This document shows positions 35,159-42,068 of a stretch of 60,248 bases of DNA, one piece after another. The stretch's first letter is position 1; every line of letters begins with the position of its first letter. Made by a program: the position numbers and the translations under genes. A model generated the notes under the pieces. It had not been told where the DNA came from. It was given only the letters and a program-made list of their open reading frames with translations, and did not search any database. Where the stretch lies: positions 1-60,248 of the forward strand of contig CASEFX010000031.1 in the NCBI GenBank assembly GCA_949287305.1, given 5' to 3'. The DNA comes from an uncultured Sutterella sp. (GTDB taxonomy: Bacteria > Pseudomonadota > Gammaproteobacteria > Burkholderiales > Burkholderiaceae_F).

Positions 35159-35571
35159 CCGACGGTCTCCTCATCCGGTCCGACCCAGGGCCGAAAGCGG
35201 ACAACCTCTCCCTCTTCGATTTTGATGCGGGATCCGAAGCCATCCTTGGTCCAGTAGAGCCAGTCGAACCCGTCAAAGCATGCGCAATCTCTCCGGCGAA
35301 TCTTTCCGAACTGAGGATTCAGCGTGCCGGGTCCTAAGTCGGGCTCTCGGACTTCGATCCGAAGGGGTACCTCCTGCGGAGGTTGAACCTCCGGCCACTC
35401 GTTCCACTTCGTCGGATCGAACTCCTTGATGGGATCCGTCTCAATCTCCAGCCTGATCCCGTTCACTTCGATCTCCACGCCTTCGCAGTCCTCGAGGAGC
35501 TCGGAGAAAGCTCCCTTGGTTGCACGGTCGAGATGGGCCTGTAGGGCGCGGTTTTTCAGTCTGTAGCGCAT
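35155..35571 (-). CDS. Phage protein of unknown function
   Basis: 138 residues, MRYRLKNRALQAHLDRATKG then an acidic segment (EDCEGVEIEVNGIRLEIETDPIKEFD) and a tryptophan-rich C-terminus (FDGFDWLYWTKDGFGSRIKIEEGEVVRFRPWVG). The last four bases overlap the recombinase start (ATGA type). Soluble, no motif I can name. Confidence 0.7.
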   Translation of the reverse strand: MRYRLKNRALQAHLDRATKGAFSELLEDCEGVEIEVNGIRLEIETDPIKEFDPTKWNEWPEVQPPQEVPLRIEVREPDLGPGTLNPQFGKIRRRDCACFDGFDWLYWTKDGFGSRIKIEEGEVVRFRPWVGPDEETVG

Positions 35572-35586
35572 CGTCTTCTCCTTGGG

Positions 35587-35763
35587 TTAGTGAGTCGCCT
35601 TGTAGAGCGTCCCCAGGACGACGAAGAAAGCGGTCGGCAGGCAGGCGGCCACGGCGCCAAAGACCGTGATCGCGAGCGCCTTAGCGGGCGTGATGTCGTG
35701 GGCCTTCGCGGCGAAGGCGATGTCGACCCAGGCGGCGTACAGCTTTTCGAAGAGTTTCGTCAT
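35587..35763 (-). CDS. Small membrane protein (58 residues)
   Basis: ATG 35763 with GAGGTCC upstream gives MTKLFEKLYAAWVDIAFAAK, then ITPAKALAITVFGAVAACLPTAFFVVLGTLYKATH with one clear membrane helix. The same frame is open to 36003, but that upstream part looks non-coding. Function unknown. Confidence 0.55.
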   Translation of the reverse strand: MTKLFEKLYAAWVDIAFAAKAHDITPAKALAITVFGAVAACLPTAFFVVLGTLYKATH

Positions 35764-35785
35764 GGTGGACCTCGTTGTTTGGGGC

Positions 35786-35930
35786 GCCTCCCGCGCGGCA
35801 GGAAAAGCCCTTTCGGGGACCCGCGCGAGGGGCGGAAGATCTTTCGAAGCCGCCTGCGGGGGAGAATGGGTCCGCAGTGCGAGCGAGAGAAGCAAGCGGC
35901 TTCGAGAGGTTTTCCGGAGGGCCTCCTCCG
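35786..35930. ncRNA. Candidate structured RNA in a gene-free stretch of the left arm
   Basis: Several stems follow one another: GCCTCCCGCGC (35786-35796) with GCGCGAGGGGC (35823-35833), two mismatches; TCGAAGCCGC (35844-35853) with GCGGCTTCGA (35896-35905), perfect, enclosing CTGCGG/CCGCAG (35854-35859, 35872-35877); and CGGAGG/CCTCCG (35915-35920, 35925-35930). No gene covers 35,764-35,997 convincingly on either strand. Strand and function are unknown. Confidence 0.4.
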
Positions 35931-35997
35931 AGGTAGATTTATGGGGCAGGGCCTCGACAGTTCTGCACCCGATCAACCAACCTCGAAGGAGGAATTC

Positions 35998-36039
35998 ATG
36001 CAAAAAGTTGCTTTTTTCACTCCTTCCGATCGCAATTGA
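35998..36039 (+). other. 13-codon open frame with a consensus ribosome binding site
   Basis: AAGGAGG at 35986-35992 is five bases from an ATG that opens MQKVAFFTPSDRN and a stop. It runs opposite to its neighbours and overlaps the 3' end of the 53-residue gene in antisense. It could be a leader peptide following the structured stretch, or chance. Confidence 0.25.
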
Positions 36040-36178
36040 CGATCCACTCCGCTACGAGTCGGTAGGCGGCGAGGAGGTCTTTTACGGCCTCCTCCGCCGT
36101 CATCCCGCTGGCGCGGATGGCTGGGTAGTTCTTGATGACGACTTCGATGATCGCGGACAGCGCTTCCTTCGGTAACAT
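36017..36178 (-). CDS. Small phage protein (53 residues)
   Basis: MLPKEALSAIIEVVIKNYPA, then IRASGMTAEEAVKDLLAAYRLVAEWIVNCDRKE and a stop. AAAGGAG lies six bases before ATG 36178. The composition is that of a compact helical protein, and it is the first gene after the leftward early promoter region, so it should be strongly expressed. Function unknown. Confidence 0.65.
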   Translation of the reverse strand: MLPKEALSAIIEVVIKNYPAIRASGMTAEEAVKDLLAAYRLVAEWIVNCDRKE

Positions 36179-36305
36179 GCGTAGCTCCTTTCAAAATCTG
36201 TCGGGTCCCGGGGCCGCTCCTACTCCAACGACCTTTTTCCCTCCGTCCTTTCGGACGAACCTGCCTGGAGCGACCCCGGGTGCTAACATCACAGCTAGCA
36301 CATGC

Positions 36306-36339
36306 AATATAGCACCGCTATTCGAAGAAAGCAATAGCA
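36306..36339 (-). promoter_or_regulatory. Leftward early promoter (pL-like) with repressor half-sites
   Basis: Reverse strand: TTGCTT (36334-36329), 17 bases, then TGC-TATATT (-10 at 36311-36306, extended). Half-sites ATAGC (36309), GCTAT (36317) and ATAGC (36334) overlap both boxes, and GCTATT/AATAGC at 36317-36322 and 36333-36338 form an inverted repeat. The same half-sites recur between the repressor and Cro-like genes. Confidence 0.6.
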
Positions 36340-36372
36340 GAACTAGTGTGAAGGCGCCTTAATTAAATAGCG

Positions 36373-36386
36373 TTGATATACATCAA
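36373..36386. promoter_or_regulatory. Perfect FNR/Anr-type box in the phage control region
   Basis: TTGATATACATCAA fits TTGAT-N4-ATCAA at all ten fixed positions. Its centre is about 80 bases upstream of the predicted start of the leftward early transcript, a spacing compatible with class I activation. It lies between that promoter and the repressor terminator. Confidence 0.5.
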
Positions 36387-36397
36387 GACAAAAAGAA

Positions 36398-36417
36398 AGC
36401 CCCGCGAGGGCGGGGCT
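36398..36417 (-). terminator. Intrinsic terminator of the repressor gene
   Basis: AGCCCCGC (36398-36405) and GCGGGGCT (36410-36417) pair perfectly around GAGG; on the reverse strand TTCTTTTTGTC follows. Confidence 0.9.
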
Positions 36418-36422
36418 GGAGT

Positions 36423-37139
36423 TTAGCGATGGTTTCTCAAGCGTCGTCTGTGCTCCACGACAACACCGATAATGTCCAACTTGTCTCGAGAGGAGTGGAG
36501 CGTAGGGAAGTCTTCGTTGATGGGCGAGAGATCAAAGATAACCCGCCCGCTCTCATCGTATCCGCGTGGTCGGTACTTCTTCAGGGACGTCTCGAAGGTG
36601 TCTGAAGCCGTGTCGCACCTTCTTGCGACCACGATGTCCCCAGGAGACGGGGTAAGAGACGGGTCGACGATCACGATGTCACCGGCCACGAAGTCTGGCT
36701 CCATGGACCGTCCAGCGACCGATAGCGCGTAGTAGTCATCTGGGGTGTCGGGATCGCCGTACACAAAATCTCCTGTCTCGATTGCTGTCCGAGCGCTCTG
36801 AACCTGCCCGCCGTCGTGGGGTAAGCCTGCCTGCACATAGGAAAGAAGAGGGATCTTCTTGAAAGCATTTGCGACAGGGACCAGGTTTGCGCCGTATAGG
36901 TTCCGCTGCTTCTCGGCAAGCCTTGGCGAAAAGTCAGCCACCTCAACGCCAAGACCAGCCGCGAACTTTACCGCGACGTCGAGGTTCAGCGCACGGCGTG
37001 CATTGAGATACTGCCACAGGTTACCAGGGGTTCCAAGACCGAACTTGGCTGCGAACTCCTTTTGCGTCATCTGTGACCGTTCTGAGAAGAGGCGCTTTAG
37101 ATTCGCGCACTCTTTTTCTTGCTCGTGAGTCAGTGCCAT
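36423..37139 (-). CDS. Phage CI/LexA-type repressor (S24 peptidase)
   Basis: 238 residues from ATG 37139 (MALTHEQEKECANLKRLFSE). The N-terminal helix-turn-helix is MTQKEFAAKFGLGTPGNLWQYLNARRALN. The self-cleavage region has the Ala-Gly bond in SYVQAGLP, the catalytic Ser in VAGRSMEPDFVAGDIVIVD and the Lys in FETSLKKYRPRG. RecA-stimulated cleavage, and so SOS induction of the prophage, is expected. Divergent from the Cro-like gene; operators lie between the two and upstream of the left arm. Confidence 0.93.
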   Translation of the reverse strand: MALTHEQEKECANLKRLFSERSQMTQKEFAAKFGLGTPGNLWQYLNARRALNLDVAVKFAAGLGVEVADFSPRLAEKQRNLYGANLVPVANAFKKIPLLSYVQAGLPHDGGQVQSARTAIETGDFVYGDPDTPDDYYALSVAGRSMEPDFVAGDIVIVDPSLTPSPGDIVVARRCDTASDTFETSLKKYRPRGYDESGRVIFDLSPINEDFPTLHSSRDKLDIIGVVVEHRRRLRNHR

Positions 37140-37155
37140 AGGGGTGCCTCCATCT

Positions 37156-37209
37156 ATAGCAATAGTAAACACAAGCAAGTTTAGCTAGGCTATACTTCGA
37201 TTGAATAGC
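37156..37209. promoter_or_regulatory. Repressor/Cro operator region
   Basis: Between the divergent regulators, half-sites ATAGC (37156-37160, 37205-37209) and GCTAT (37189-37193) repeat; GCTAT-N11-ATAGC (37189-37209) is the clearest pair. TACACT at 37215-37220 may be the -10 box of the rightward promoter. Confidence 0.5.
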
Positions 37210-37227
37210 TGTGCTACACTACCGCCT

Positions 37228-37494
37228 ATGAAAAACCTAGCATTTGAAGCCGTCTGCAAGCATTTCGGCTCACAGAAAAAGCTTGCTGAGGAGCTCGGCG
37301 TCTCGCTCGGTGCGATTTCGCATGTGGTGAACGGGAGGCGCCCAATCCCCGCCCACTGGTGTCCGATCATCGAAGAGAAATCAGGTCGAGTCTTCCTTTG
37401 CGAAAATCTCCGGCCCGACATCCGGTGGTCGGTGCTACGCGCTCCTGGAGGCGTCCTGCATGAGGATGAGAGTCCTCGCGCGCCCGCAAAATGA
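37228..37494 (+). CDS. Cro-like/YdaS-type regulator
   Basis: 88 residues from ATG 37228 (MKNLAFEAVCKHFGSQKKLA). It contains a short helix-turn-helix, ELGVSLGAISHVVNGRRPIPAHWCPIIEEKSG, of the YdaS/Cro kind. It sits where cro does in lambdoid phages, divergent from the repressor and first in the rightward early operon, overlapping the next gene by four bases. It should tip the switch toward lytic growth. Confidence 0.8.
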   Translation: MKNLAFEAVCKHFGSQKKLAEELGVSLGAISHVVNGRRPIPAHWCPIIEEKSGRVFLCENLRPDIRWSVLRAPGGVLHEDESPRAPAK

Positions 37495-38441
37495 CGGGGG
37501 ATTCGATGAGCTACGAAGCGAAACACTGGGCGCTGTCGCAGACAGTGTCCGGCGGTTCAGCGCCAAAGGTGATCCTTTTCTTCCTCGCAGATTGGGTCAT
37601 CGGTGACGACCAGAAAGAATGCTGGCCGTCAGTGGAGCGTCTTGTCTTTGAGACGGGCATGAACCGGAAAACCATCATTAAAGCGCTGTCGACCTTGGAG
37701 TCGCAGGGTCTGATCTCGAAGCGCGTCTTCTGGGCATACGACCCGCAGAAGAATGTCCCGGTCAAAAGGGCGGTCTACCTCCTTGTTGGTTTCGAGCCTA
37801 CGGAATGGGTGGGAACGGGTAGGCCAGCGCCTAGAACGGATGTCCCACTTATGGATGGTACCGAAAACGGGATGTACCAGAAGCGGGACGTACCAGAAAC
37901 GGAACGTCCCAAAAAGTCCTTGCGACAGTCCCAAATCATGCCTGCGACGGTACCAAATTCGGCCACGGTAGTCCCAAATTTGGGACTGGATACTGAACTA
38001 CAGACTGGAACAAAGAAAGAAATAGAAGTATTGCCCGCGACCGAACGAGCGAAGGCGAAAACCTCGCGACGAAAGTCGTCGACGACCTGTCCGTGGGAGC
38101 CGGGGACGCCGATCCCAGACGACCTCCTCGCATGGGCGACCGCGAACTATCCAACGATCGACGCTCGCCAAGAGTTCCAAAGTCTCATCAACTCGGCGCT
38201 TGCGCACGGTCGTCGCTACGTGGACTGGAAGGCTGCTTTCCGCACCTGGATCGGAAACGCTTTGAAGTACCAGAGCCAGCGAGGGAATTTTTGTGGGAGT
38301 CGCAAGGTAGTTGACCGATCGCACTTCGCGCACGAGAAGCCGATGAACCAAAAGGACTTCTCGATGTCGGATCAGCAGCTCAAGGACATGGAATACATCT
38401 TCGCCCTCGACGCGGAAGAAGCCGCGACGTCGGCGGGATGA
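37491..38441 (+). CDS. Replication initiator, winged-helix (lambda O-like)
   Basis: 316 residues; an ATG at 37506 is an alternative start. The N-terminal winged helix is SAPKVILFFLADWVIGDDQKECWPSVERLVFETGMNRKTIIKALSTLESQGLI (residues about 24-75). A Pro- and Arg-rich middle segment (about 105-165) is poorly conserved-looking because its DNA is an iteron array. The C-terminal domain (IPDDLLAWATANYPTIDARQEFQSLINSALAHGRRYVDWKAAFRTWIGNALKY) is typical of phage initiators that load helicase. The DnaC-like gene follows after 10 bases. Confidence 0.85.
   Translation: MTGDSMSYEAKHWALSQTVSGGSAPKVILFFLADWVIGDDQKECWPSVERLVFETGMNRKTIIKALSTLESQGLISKRVFWAYDPQKNVPVKRAVYLLVGFEPTEWVGTGRPAPRTDVPLMDGTENGMYQKRDVPETERPKKSLRQSQIMPATVPNSATVVPNLGLDTELQTGTKKEIEVLPATERAKAKTSRRKSSTTCPWEPGTPIPDDLLAWATANYPTIDARQEFQSLINSALAHGRRYVDWKAAFRTWIGNALKYQSQRGNFCGSRKVVDRSHFAHEKPMNQKDFSMSDQQLKDMEYIFALDAEEAATSAG
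37842..37987 (+). repeat. Iteron array, probable phage replication origin inside the initiator gene
   Basis: Eight direct copies of a GT(C/A)CC(A/G)-headed element start at 37842, 37858, 37874, 37890 and 37906 (spacing exactly 16) and then 37928, 37950 and 37971 (spacing 22, 22, 21). The rough consensus is GTMCCARAANCGG. The last copy is half of a perfect 18-base palindrome, AGTCCCAAATTTGGGACT (37970-37987). Sixteen is not a multiple of three, so the repeat is not a protein repeat. Confidence 0.75.
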
Positions 38442-38451
38442 GGGAGGCGCT

Positions 38452-39339
38452 ATGACGAACAGCTTCAAGCAGCCAGGCAACGGCCGTCTTCTCCGGAAAA
38501 TTCGTACGTTGGTCTCCGAGAGCGAACCGATCACGACCGAAGGCCTCCTCAAGGCGATCCATGGTGACAAGGTCCGGCACATCTTTCAGTGCCCGAAGCA
38601 CGGCGCCTACTCGATCCACCTGGCGCCCGGCGTCGACCCGAAGACGCATCCGCACGTCTGTCCGATCTGCGCGGAGGAAGAGGCGAAGCTACGCCAGGCG
38701 CGGCAGTATCAGCGCGCGTCGATGCACAAGGCGGCCGACGTCGTCTCTGCTTTTCTCCGTGACGAGGGAGTTTCCGTACCGGACATCCGCACCTTCGACG
38801 ACTACGTGCCGAAGACGGACAAGCAGCGCTTCGCGAAGTCTGTCTGCGAGCGCTTCGCCAACGGCTTCCTTTCGCGCGTCTATGAAGGCAAGGCATCGAC
38901 GGGGATTTGCATGATCGGCTCCTACGGGACCGGAAAGACGCACCTATCGACGGCGATTCTTGACGTCCTCCGGCGCGAAGACGTCCCGGGGATCATCGTC
39001 CGCGTGGCCGACCTCGTCGATGCGCTCAATGCAGACCCCTCGAAAGTCGCGAAGCGGATCGGCGCCCTGGCGAAGGTCTCGTGCCTCGTCCTCGACGACA
39101 TCGGCGCGAGCACGCTCACGGACTCCGAACAAAAGCGCATCTACCAGATTCTTGACGCCCGTCTCCAGGCGAAGCTCCCGACCATCTTCACGTCGAACCT
39201 CGACGGCGAAGACTTCGCGCGTGCGATCAACGGACGCATTGTGAGCAGGATCGAGGGGAGCACCTACAGAATGCCGATCGTCGGCCCGGATCACCGCAGG
39301 ACGGCGCCCACCGTCGACGATCTTCTCGGGAAGAGGTGA
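38452..39339 (+). CDS. DnaC/IstB-type helicase loader ATPase
   Basis: 295 residues. The N-terminal half has a possible zinc site (CPKHGAYSIHLAPG and CPICAEE). The AAA+ core has Walker A GSYGTGKTH near residue 157, Walker B CLVLDDIGAS, sensor FTSNLDGEDFARAINGRIVSRIEG. As in lambda O-P, it follows the origin-binding initiator and would bring the host DnaB helicase to the iteron origin. Confidence 0.92.
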   Translation: MTNSFKQPGNGRLLRKIRTLVSESEPITTEGLLKAIHGDKVRHIFQCPKHGAYSIHLAPGVDPKTHPHVCPICAEEEAKLRQARQYQRASMHKAADVVSAFLRDEGVSVPDIRTFDDYVPKTDKQRFAKSVCERFANGFLSRVYEGKASTGICMIGSYGTGKTHLSTAILDVLRREDVPGIIVRVADLVDALNADPSKVAKRIGALAKVSCLVLDDIGASTLTDSEQKRIYQILDARLQAKLPTIFTSNLDGEDFARAINGRIVSRIEGSTYRMPIVGPDHRRTAPTVDDLLGKR

Positions 39340-39341
39340 GC

Positions 39342-39800
39342 ATGCGGCGCGAGATTTCAATGGAAGCCCTCTTCGCAGGGACACGCGACGACTACATCGT
39401 GCCTCCGCAGGTTCTTTCCTGTCACCGCATGATCGTCGGTCGCCTCTTCTGCGGGTACGGCATCAATCCGTCACAGAGGGACTACATCCTTTGGTGGCTC
39501 AAGACAGAACCCGACTTCGTCGAGATCACCACCTCGATGGCGCTTGTCTGGGAGTACGGCATGGGGCACTACACCCCCGACTTTCGGGAACCGAGCTACT
39601 TCTCGCATCACTTTGACCCGATCACCTGGCGCGAGTGCCGAGACCACTGGATCAAAGAGATGATCTCGCGTCGTGCGACGGGAAACGTTCCGATGCCCCC
39701 GGCGCCACCGCGTTACGACGAATGGCTCGGAATCTGGGGAACTTTTTACGAACGGCGGGGGACCGCACAACCTCAAAAGGAGGAAGACGAATGGCTTTAG
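39342..39800 (+). CDS. Phage protein of unknown function
   Basis: 152 residues from ATG 39342 (GTG 39336 possible), MRREISMEALFAGTRDDYIV, then aromatic-rich sequence (DYILWWLKTEPDFVEITTSMALVWEYGMGHYTPDF; DPITWRECRDHWIKEM). Located in the replication/nin-like region between the helicase loader and the MazG-like gene. No family recognised. Confidence 0.7.
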   Translation: MRREISMEALFAGTRDDYIVPPQVLSCHRMIVGRLFCGYGINPSQRDYILWWLKTEPDFVEITTSMALVWEYGMGHYTPDFREPSYFSHHFDPITWRECRDHWIKEMISRRATGNVPMPPAPPRYDEWLGIWGTFYERRGTAQPQKEEDEWL

Positions 39801-40354
39801 TGCATCCAGACGACAGCGAAGTGAAGGAGCGCCGCGAACGCCGAAAACAGCGGATTGCACAGAGCGTGCTCGAGATTCCCTCTGCGACGATCCTCCGGAC
39901 CTACGGCATGACGCACCAGATCCGGAAGACCGTCGAAGAGCTCGACGAGCTCCTCGAGGAGATCCGTCTCGGTGCCAAGTGGTGGCGCGACGGGACGGCG
40001 AAGCTCACCGAAAGGCGGCGCGAGGCGATCCTGACGGAATGCGCCGACGTGACGGTGATGTGCGCACAGCTCCTTCGTCTTTACCAGGTGATGTGGCCGG
40101 CGAACTCCAGGAAGGTGAGCGCGATGATGGTCATCCGCACCCGGGAGCAGGCGCAAATACTAAAAAAGGAGATCGCCAAGCAGGGGCCGAAGCCAGTCGA
40201 AGCGCCGACCGCCTTTTTCATGATGATGCAGGCCATCCGTCTCGGGGTGGCCATATCGGACAGAGACGCCTTTCAGGCGGAAGTGAATTTCAAAATCGAA
40301 CGTCAACTTAGGAGAATCGAAGATGAGCGAAACGAACGAGAAGGAATGGCATGA
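39791..40354 (+). CDS. MazG-like nucleotide pyrophosphohydrolase-related protein
   Basis: 187 residues from ATG 39791, which has a consensus AAAAGGAGG seven bases upstream. The segment VEELDELLEEIRLGAKWW and ILTECADVTVMCAQLLRLYQVM matches the ExxE...ExxD metal-binding arrangement of all-alpha NTP pyrophosphatases (MazG/dUTPase type). Phage MazG proteins are thought to clean up abnormal nucleotides or lower (p)ppGpp; which of these applies here is unknown. Overlaps both neighbours. Confidence 0.6.
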   Translation: MALVHPDDSEVKERRERRKQRIAQSVLEIPSATILRTYGMTHQIRKTVEELDELLEEIRLGAKWWRDGTAKLTERRREAILTECADVTVMCAQLLRLYQVMWPANSRKVSAMMVIRTREQAQILKKEIAKQGPKPVEAPTAFFMMMQAIRLGVAISDRDAFQAEVNFKIERQLRRIEDERNEREGMA

Positions 40355-40547
40355 GGTCGACGTTTTCGACCCGAAGACCTATCCGCCTACCTGGAAGCGC
40401 CTTTTCGTCAAGAGGAAAGACGGCTTCTACTTCTACGGCTACTACGAGCCTTCCGGCGACGTCGTGCCGTACCTTCCGCGTCATCCTCGGGTGAAGCTTT
40501 GCAACATCGACAGCTTCCGCGTCGACGAACTGGAGGAAAAGAAGTGA
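40323..40547 (+). CDS. Small phage protein of unknown function (74 residues)
   Basis: MSETNEKEWHEVDVFDPKTY, then PPTWKRLFVKRKDGFYFYGYYEPSGDVVPYLPRHPRV, a compact beta-rich-looking sequence. TTAGGAGA lies upstream of the ATG. It overlaps the MazG-like gene by 32 bases and the RusA start by four, typical of packed phage early genes. Confidence 0.7.
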   Translation: MSETNEKEWHEVDVFDPKTYPPTWKRLFVKRKDGFYFYGYYEPSGDVVPYLPRHPRVKLCNIDSFRVDELEEKK

Positions 40548-41014
40548 TCGAAGTGCAAGGAACCCCCGTTGGCAAGGGCCGCCCTCGCTTCACGCGGGAC
40601 GGGCACGCCTACACCCCTGACACGACCCGAGATTTCGAAGCTCGGATCAAGTGGAAGGCGAAACTCTCGAAGGCGTCCTACTCCGGGCCCGTGATTGTCA
40701 TCGTGACGTCGTTTTTCGTCCCTCCCCGCTCTTGGCCCATGAAAAGGGCGAGGCTTGCCCGCGAGGGGCGTGTCAGCATGACGGTCAAGCCGGACGTCGA
40801 CAATCTGGTCAAGGCGGCGCTCGACGGATGCAACGGCTTTTCTTTCGAGGACGACAAGCAGGTAGTCGCCATCGTAGGTTTCAAGGCCTACGATGAGCGT
40901 CCGAGGATGGAAATCGAAGTTCTTCCCGTGACCTTCACCGAAAAGACGGTCGAGGCCGGCGCCTTTTCGGGCGGAAGTCTTCGGGAAGTTTTGGGCAAGA
41001 TTCTTTTGGGGTGA
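40544..41014 (+). CDS. rusA: RusA-type Holliday junction resolvase
   Basis: 156 residues from GTG 40544 (GTGA overlap with the previous stop; GGAGG upstream). GTPVGKGRPRFTRDGHAYTP at the start and MTVKPDVDNLVKAALDGCNGFSFEDDKQVVAI with the catalytic Asp residues are the RusA signature. Resolves recombination or replication intermediates. Occupies the usual place just before Q in lambdoid phages. Confidence 0.93.
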   Translation: MIEVQGTPVGKGRPRFTRDGHAYTPDTTRDFEARIKWKAKLSKASYSGPVIVIVTSFFVPPRSWPMKRARLAREGRVSMTVKPDVDNLVKAALDGCNGFSFEDDKQVVAIVGFKAYDERPRMEIEVLPVTFTEKTVEAGAFSGGSLREVLGKILLG

Positions 41015-41017
41015 GTG

Positions 41018-41398
41018 ATGACGGACGAAGAGCTCGAGGCGCGGCTCGAGAACTGGGGCCGATGGGCCTTTTCAGGATCGGGGGCCAAAAGGCGCAGCAT
41101 GCCGCTTTTCTGCCTGATCGACCGAGGCGAGGACCACTCGCAGGCGCGTGACGTGGCCGCCGTCGACGTCGAGGACGCCCTCCGCGTGCAGGCCGCCTGG
41201 AGCTCTCTCCCCTTCGCCTCGCAAGAGGAAAAAGGGGCGAAGATCCTTCTCGGTCTCACCTACTGCGAAGACCTCCCCAGAAGCGCCCTTTTGAAGAGGA
41301 TCCGGAAAACGTACTCAATTCGGATCGAGGCGCGTGACGCCGACAGGCTTCTCGCCGTAGCGAAAAGCTTCGTCAGAAACAGACTCTCTATTCTCTGA
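41018..41398 (+). CDS. Q-like late antiterminator (phage 82 Q family)
   Basis: 126 residues from ATG 41018. LEARLENWGRWAFSG at the N-terminus parallels the LERWGAWA start of the 82/HK97 Q group. The middle DALRVQAAWSSLP and the C-terminal helical segment (LLKRIRKTYSIRIEARDADRLLAVAKSFVRNRL) fit the same family. Context is strong: directly downstream come a -10 box and two strong tandem terminators, the pR'-tR' arrangement on which Q acts, and then the late genes. Confidence 0.65.
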   Translation: MTDEELEARLENWGRWAFSGSGAKRRSMPLFCLIDRGEDHSQARDVAAVDVEDALRVQAAWSSLPFASQEEKGAKILLGLTYCEDLPRSALLKRIRKTYSIRIEARDADRLLAVAKSFVRNRLSIL

Positions 41399-41412
41399 AA
41401 AATGGAGTCTGT

Positions 41413-41418
41413 TATGAT
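41413..41418 (+). promoter_or_regulatory. Candidate late promoter (pR'-like)
   Basis: TATGAT in the context GTTATGATCC, 15 bases past the Q-like stop. -35 box weak. Transcription from here would meet two terminators within 230 bases. Confidence 0.5.
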
Positions 41419-41510
41419 CCCCTTTGAAAAATCTGAGGCGGAAACGCGGGAACGGGGGGCTGTGCTCTCCCCTTCGTGCGCCCAGAGAAAATGCATCTTC
41501 TTCGTAGCTC

Positions 41511-41549
41511 AAAGGGGACTGGCGTCTTGCGGACGTCGGTCCCCTTTTA
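41511..41549 (+). terminator. First late-leader terminator (tR'-like)
   Basis: AAAGGGGACTGGCGTC pairs with GACGTCGGTCCCCTTT, with a central bulge, and ends TTTTAG. Confidence 0.8.
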
Positions 41550-41602
41550 GCAAGAAGCGGTTCGCTACCCTAGGGTCGTTTCGTGGTTTGGCCCTGGCCC
41601 TC

Positions 41603-41646
41603 GGCGGGGTCTTCATTGGTCTCTCGAAGACCCCGCCTTTTCTTCT
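41603..41646 (+). terminator. Second late-leader terminator
   Basis: GGCGGGGTCTTC (41603-41614) and GAAGACCCCGCC (41626-41637) pair perfectly over 12 bases, followed by TTTTCTTCTT. Ends nine bases before the HNH start. The stretch 41,399-41,654 otherwise holds no gene. Confidence 0.9.
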
Positions 41647-41654
41647 TCACTGCT

Positions 41655-42068
41655 ATGCCTCTTCTCACCCTATGCGCTTACCCCGGCTGTCACAGACCCG
41701 TACCTCGCGGGGATCGCTATTGTGATCTCCACGCAAAGGCCGGGGCAAAGCGCGACGCCGAACTCGAGGCCAAGGCAAAGGCTGCACGCGATGCCCGCCG
41801 GCGCCAGGCGCGAGGATCGACCGCGCAGCGTGGCTATGGTGGGCGATGGCAGACACTTCGCCGACGCTTCATTCTTCAGCATCCCTATTGTCAGGAATGC
41901 TTAAAGCAGGGGAAGCTCGTCGAGGCCACTGACGTGGATCACATCGTTCCTCACCGTGGATGCGCGAAGCTTCTCTTCGATGAGGCGAATCTTCAGTCAC
42001 TCTGTCATGAGTGCCACTCGAGGAAGACCGCCAAGGAAGACGGCGGCTTCGGGAATCCTCAGAGGTAG
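41655..42068 (+). CDS. Phage HNH endonuclease
   Basis: 137 residues from ATG 41655 (MPLLTLCAYPGCHRPVPRGD). Zinc-binding Cys pairs lie in CAYPGCHRPVPRGDRYCDLH and the HNH motif in DVDHIVPHRGCAKLLFDEANLQSLCHECHSRKT. In HK97-type phages an HNH protein beside the terminase is needed for specific packaging cuts. Here the terminase genes are separated from it by one inserted leftward gene. Confidence 0.92.
   Translation: MPLLTLCAYPGCHRPVPRGDRYCDLHAKAGAKRDAELEAKAKAARDARRRQARGSTAQRGYGGRWQTLRRRFILQHPYCQECLKQGKLVEATDVDHIVPHRGCAKLLFDEANLQSLCHECHSRKTAKEDGGFGNPQR

Noticed and set aside
35587..36003. 138-codon version of the small membrane protein
   Set aside because: The upstream 80 codons cover the stem-rich stretch and look non-coding; a good RBS supports ATG 35763.
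41402..41725. 107-codon frame between the Q-like and HNH genes
   Set aside because: It runs through two strong terminators and looks non-coding.
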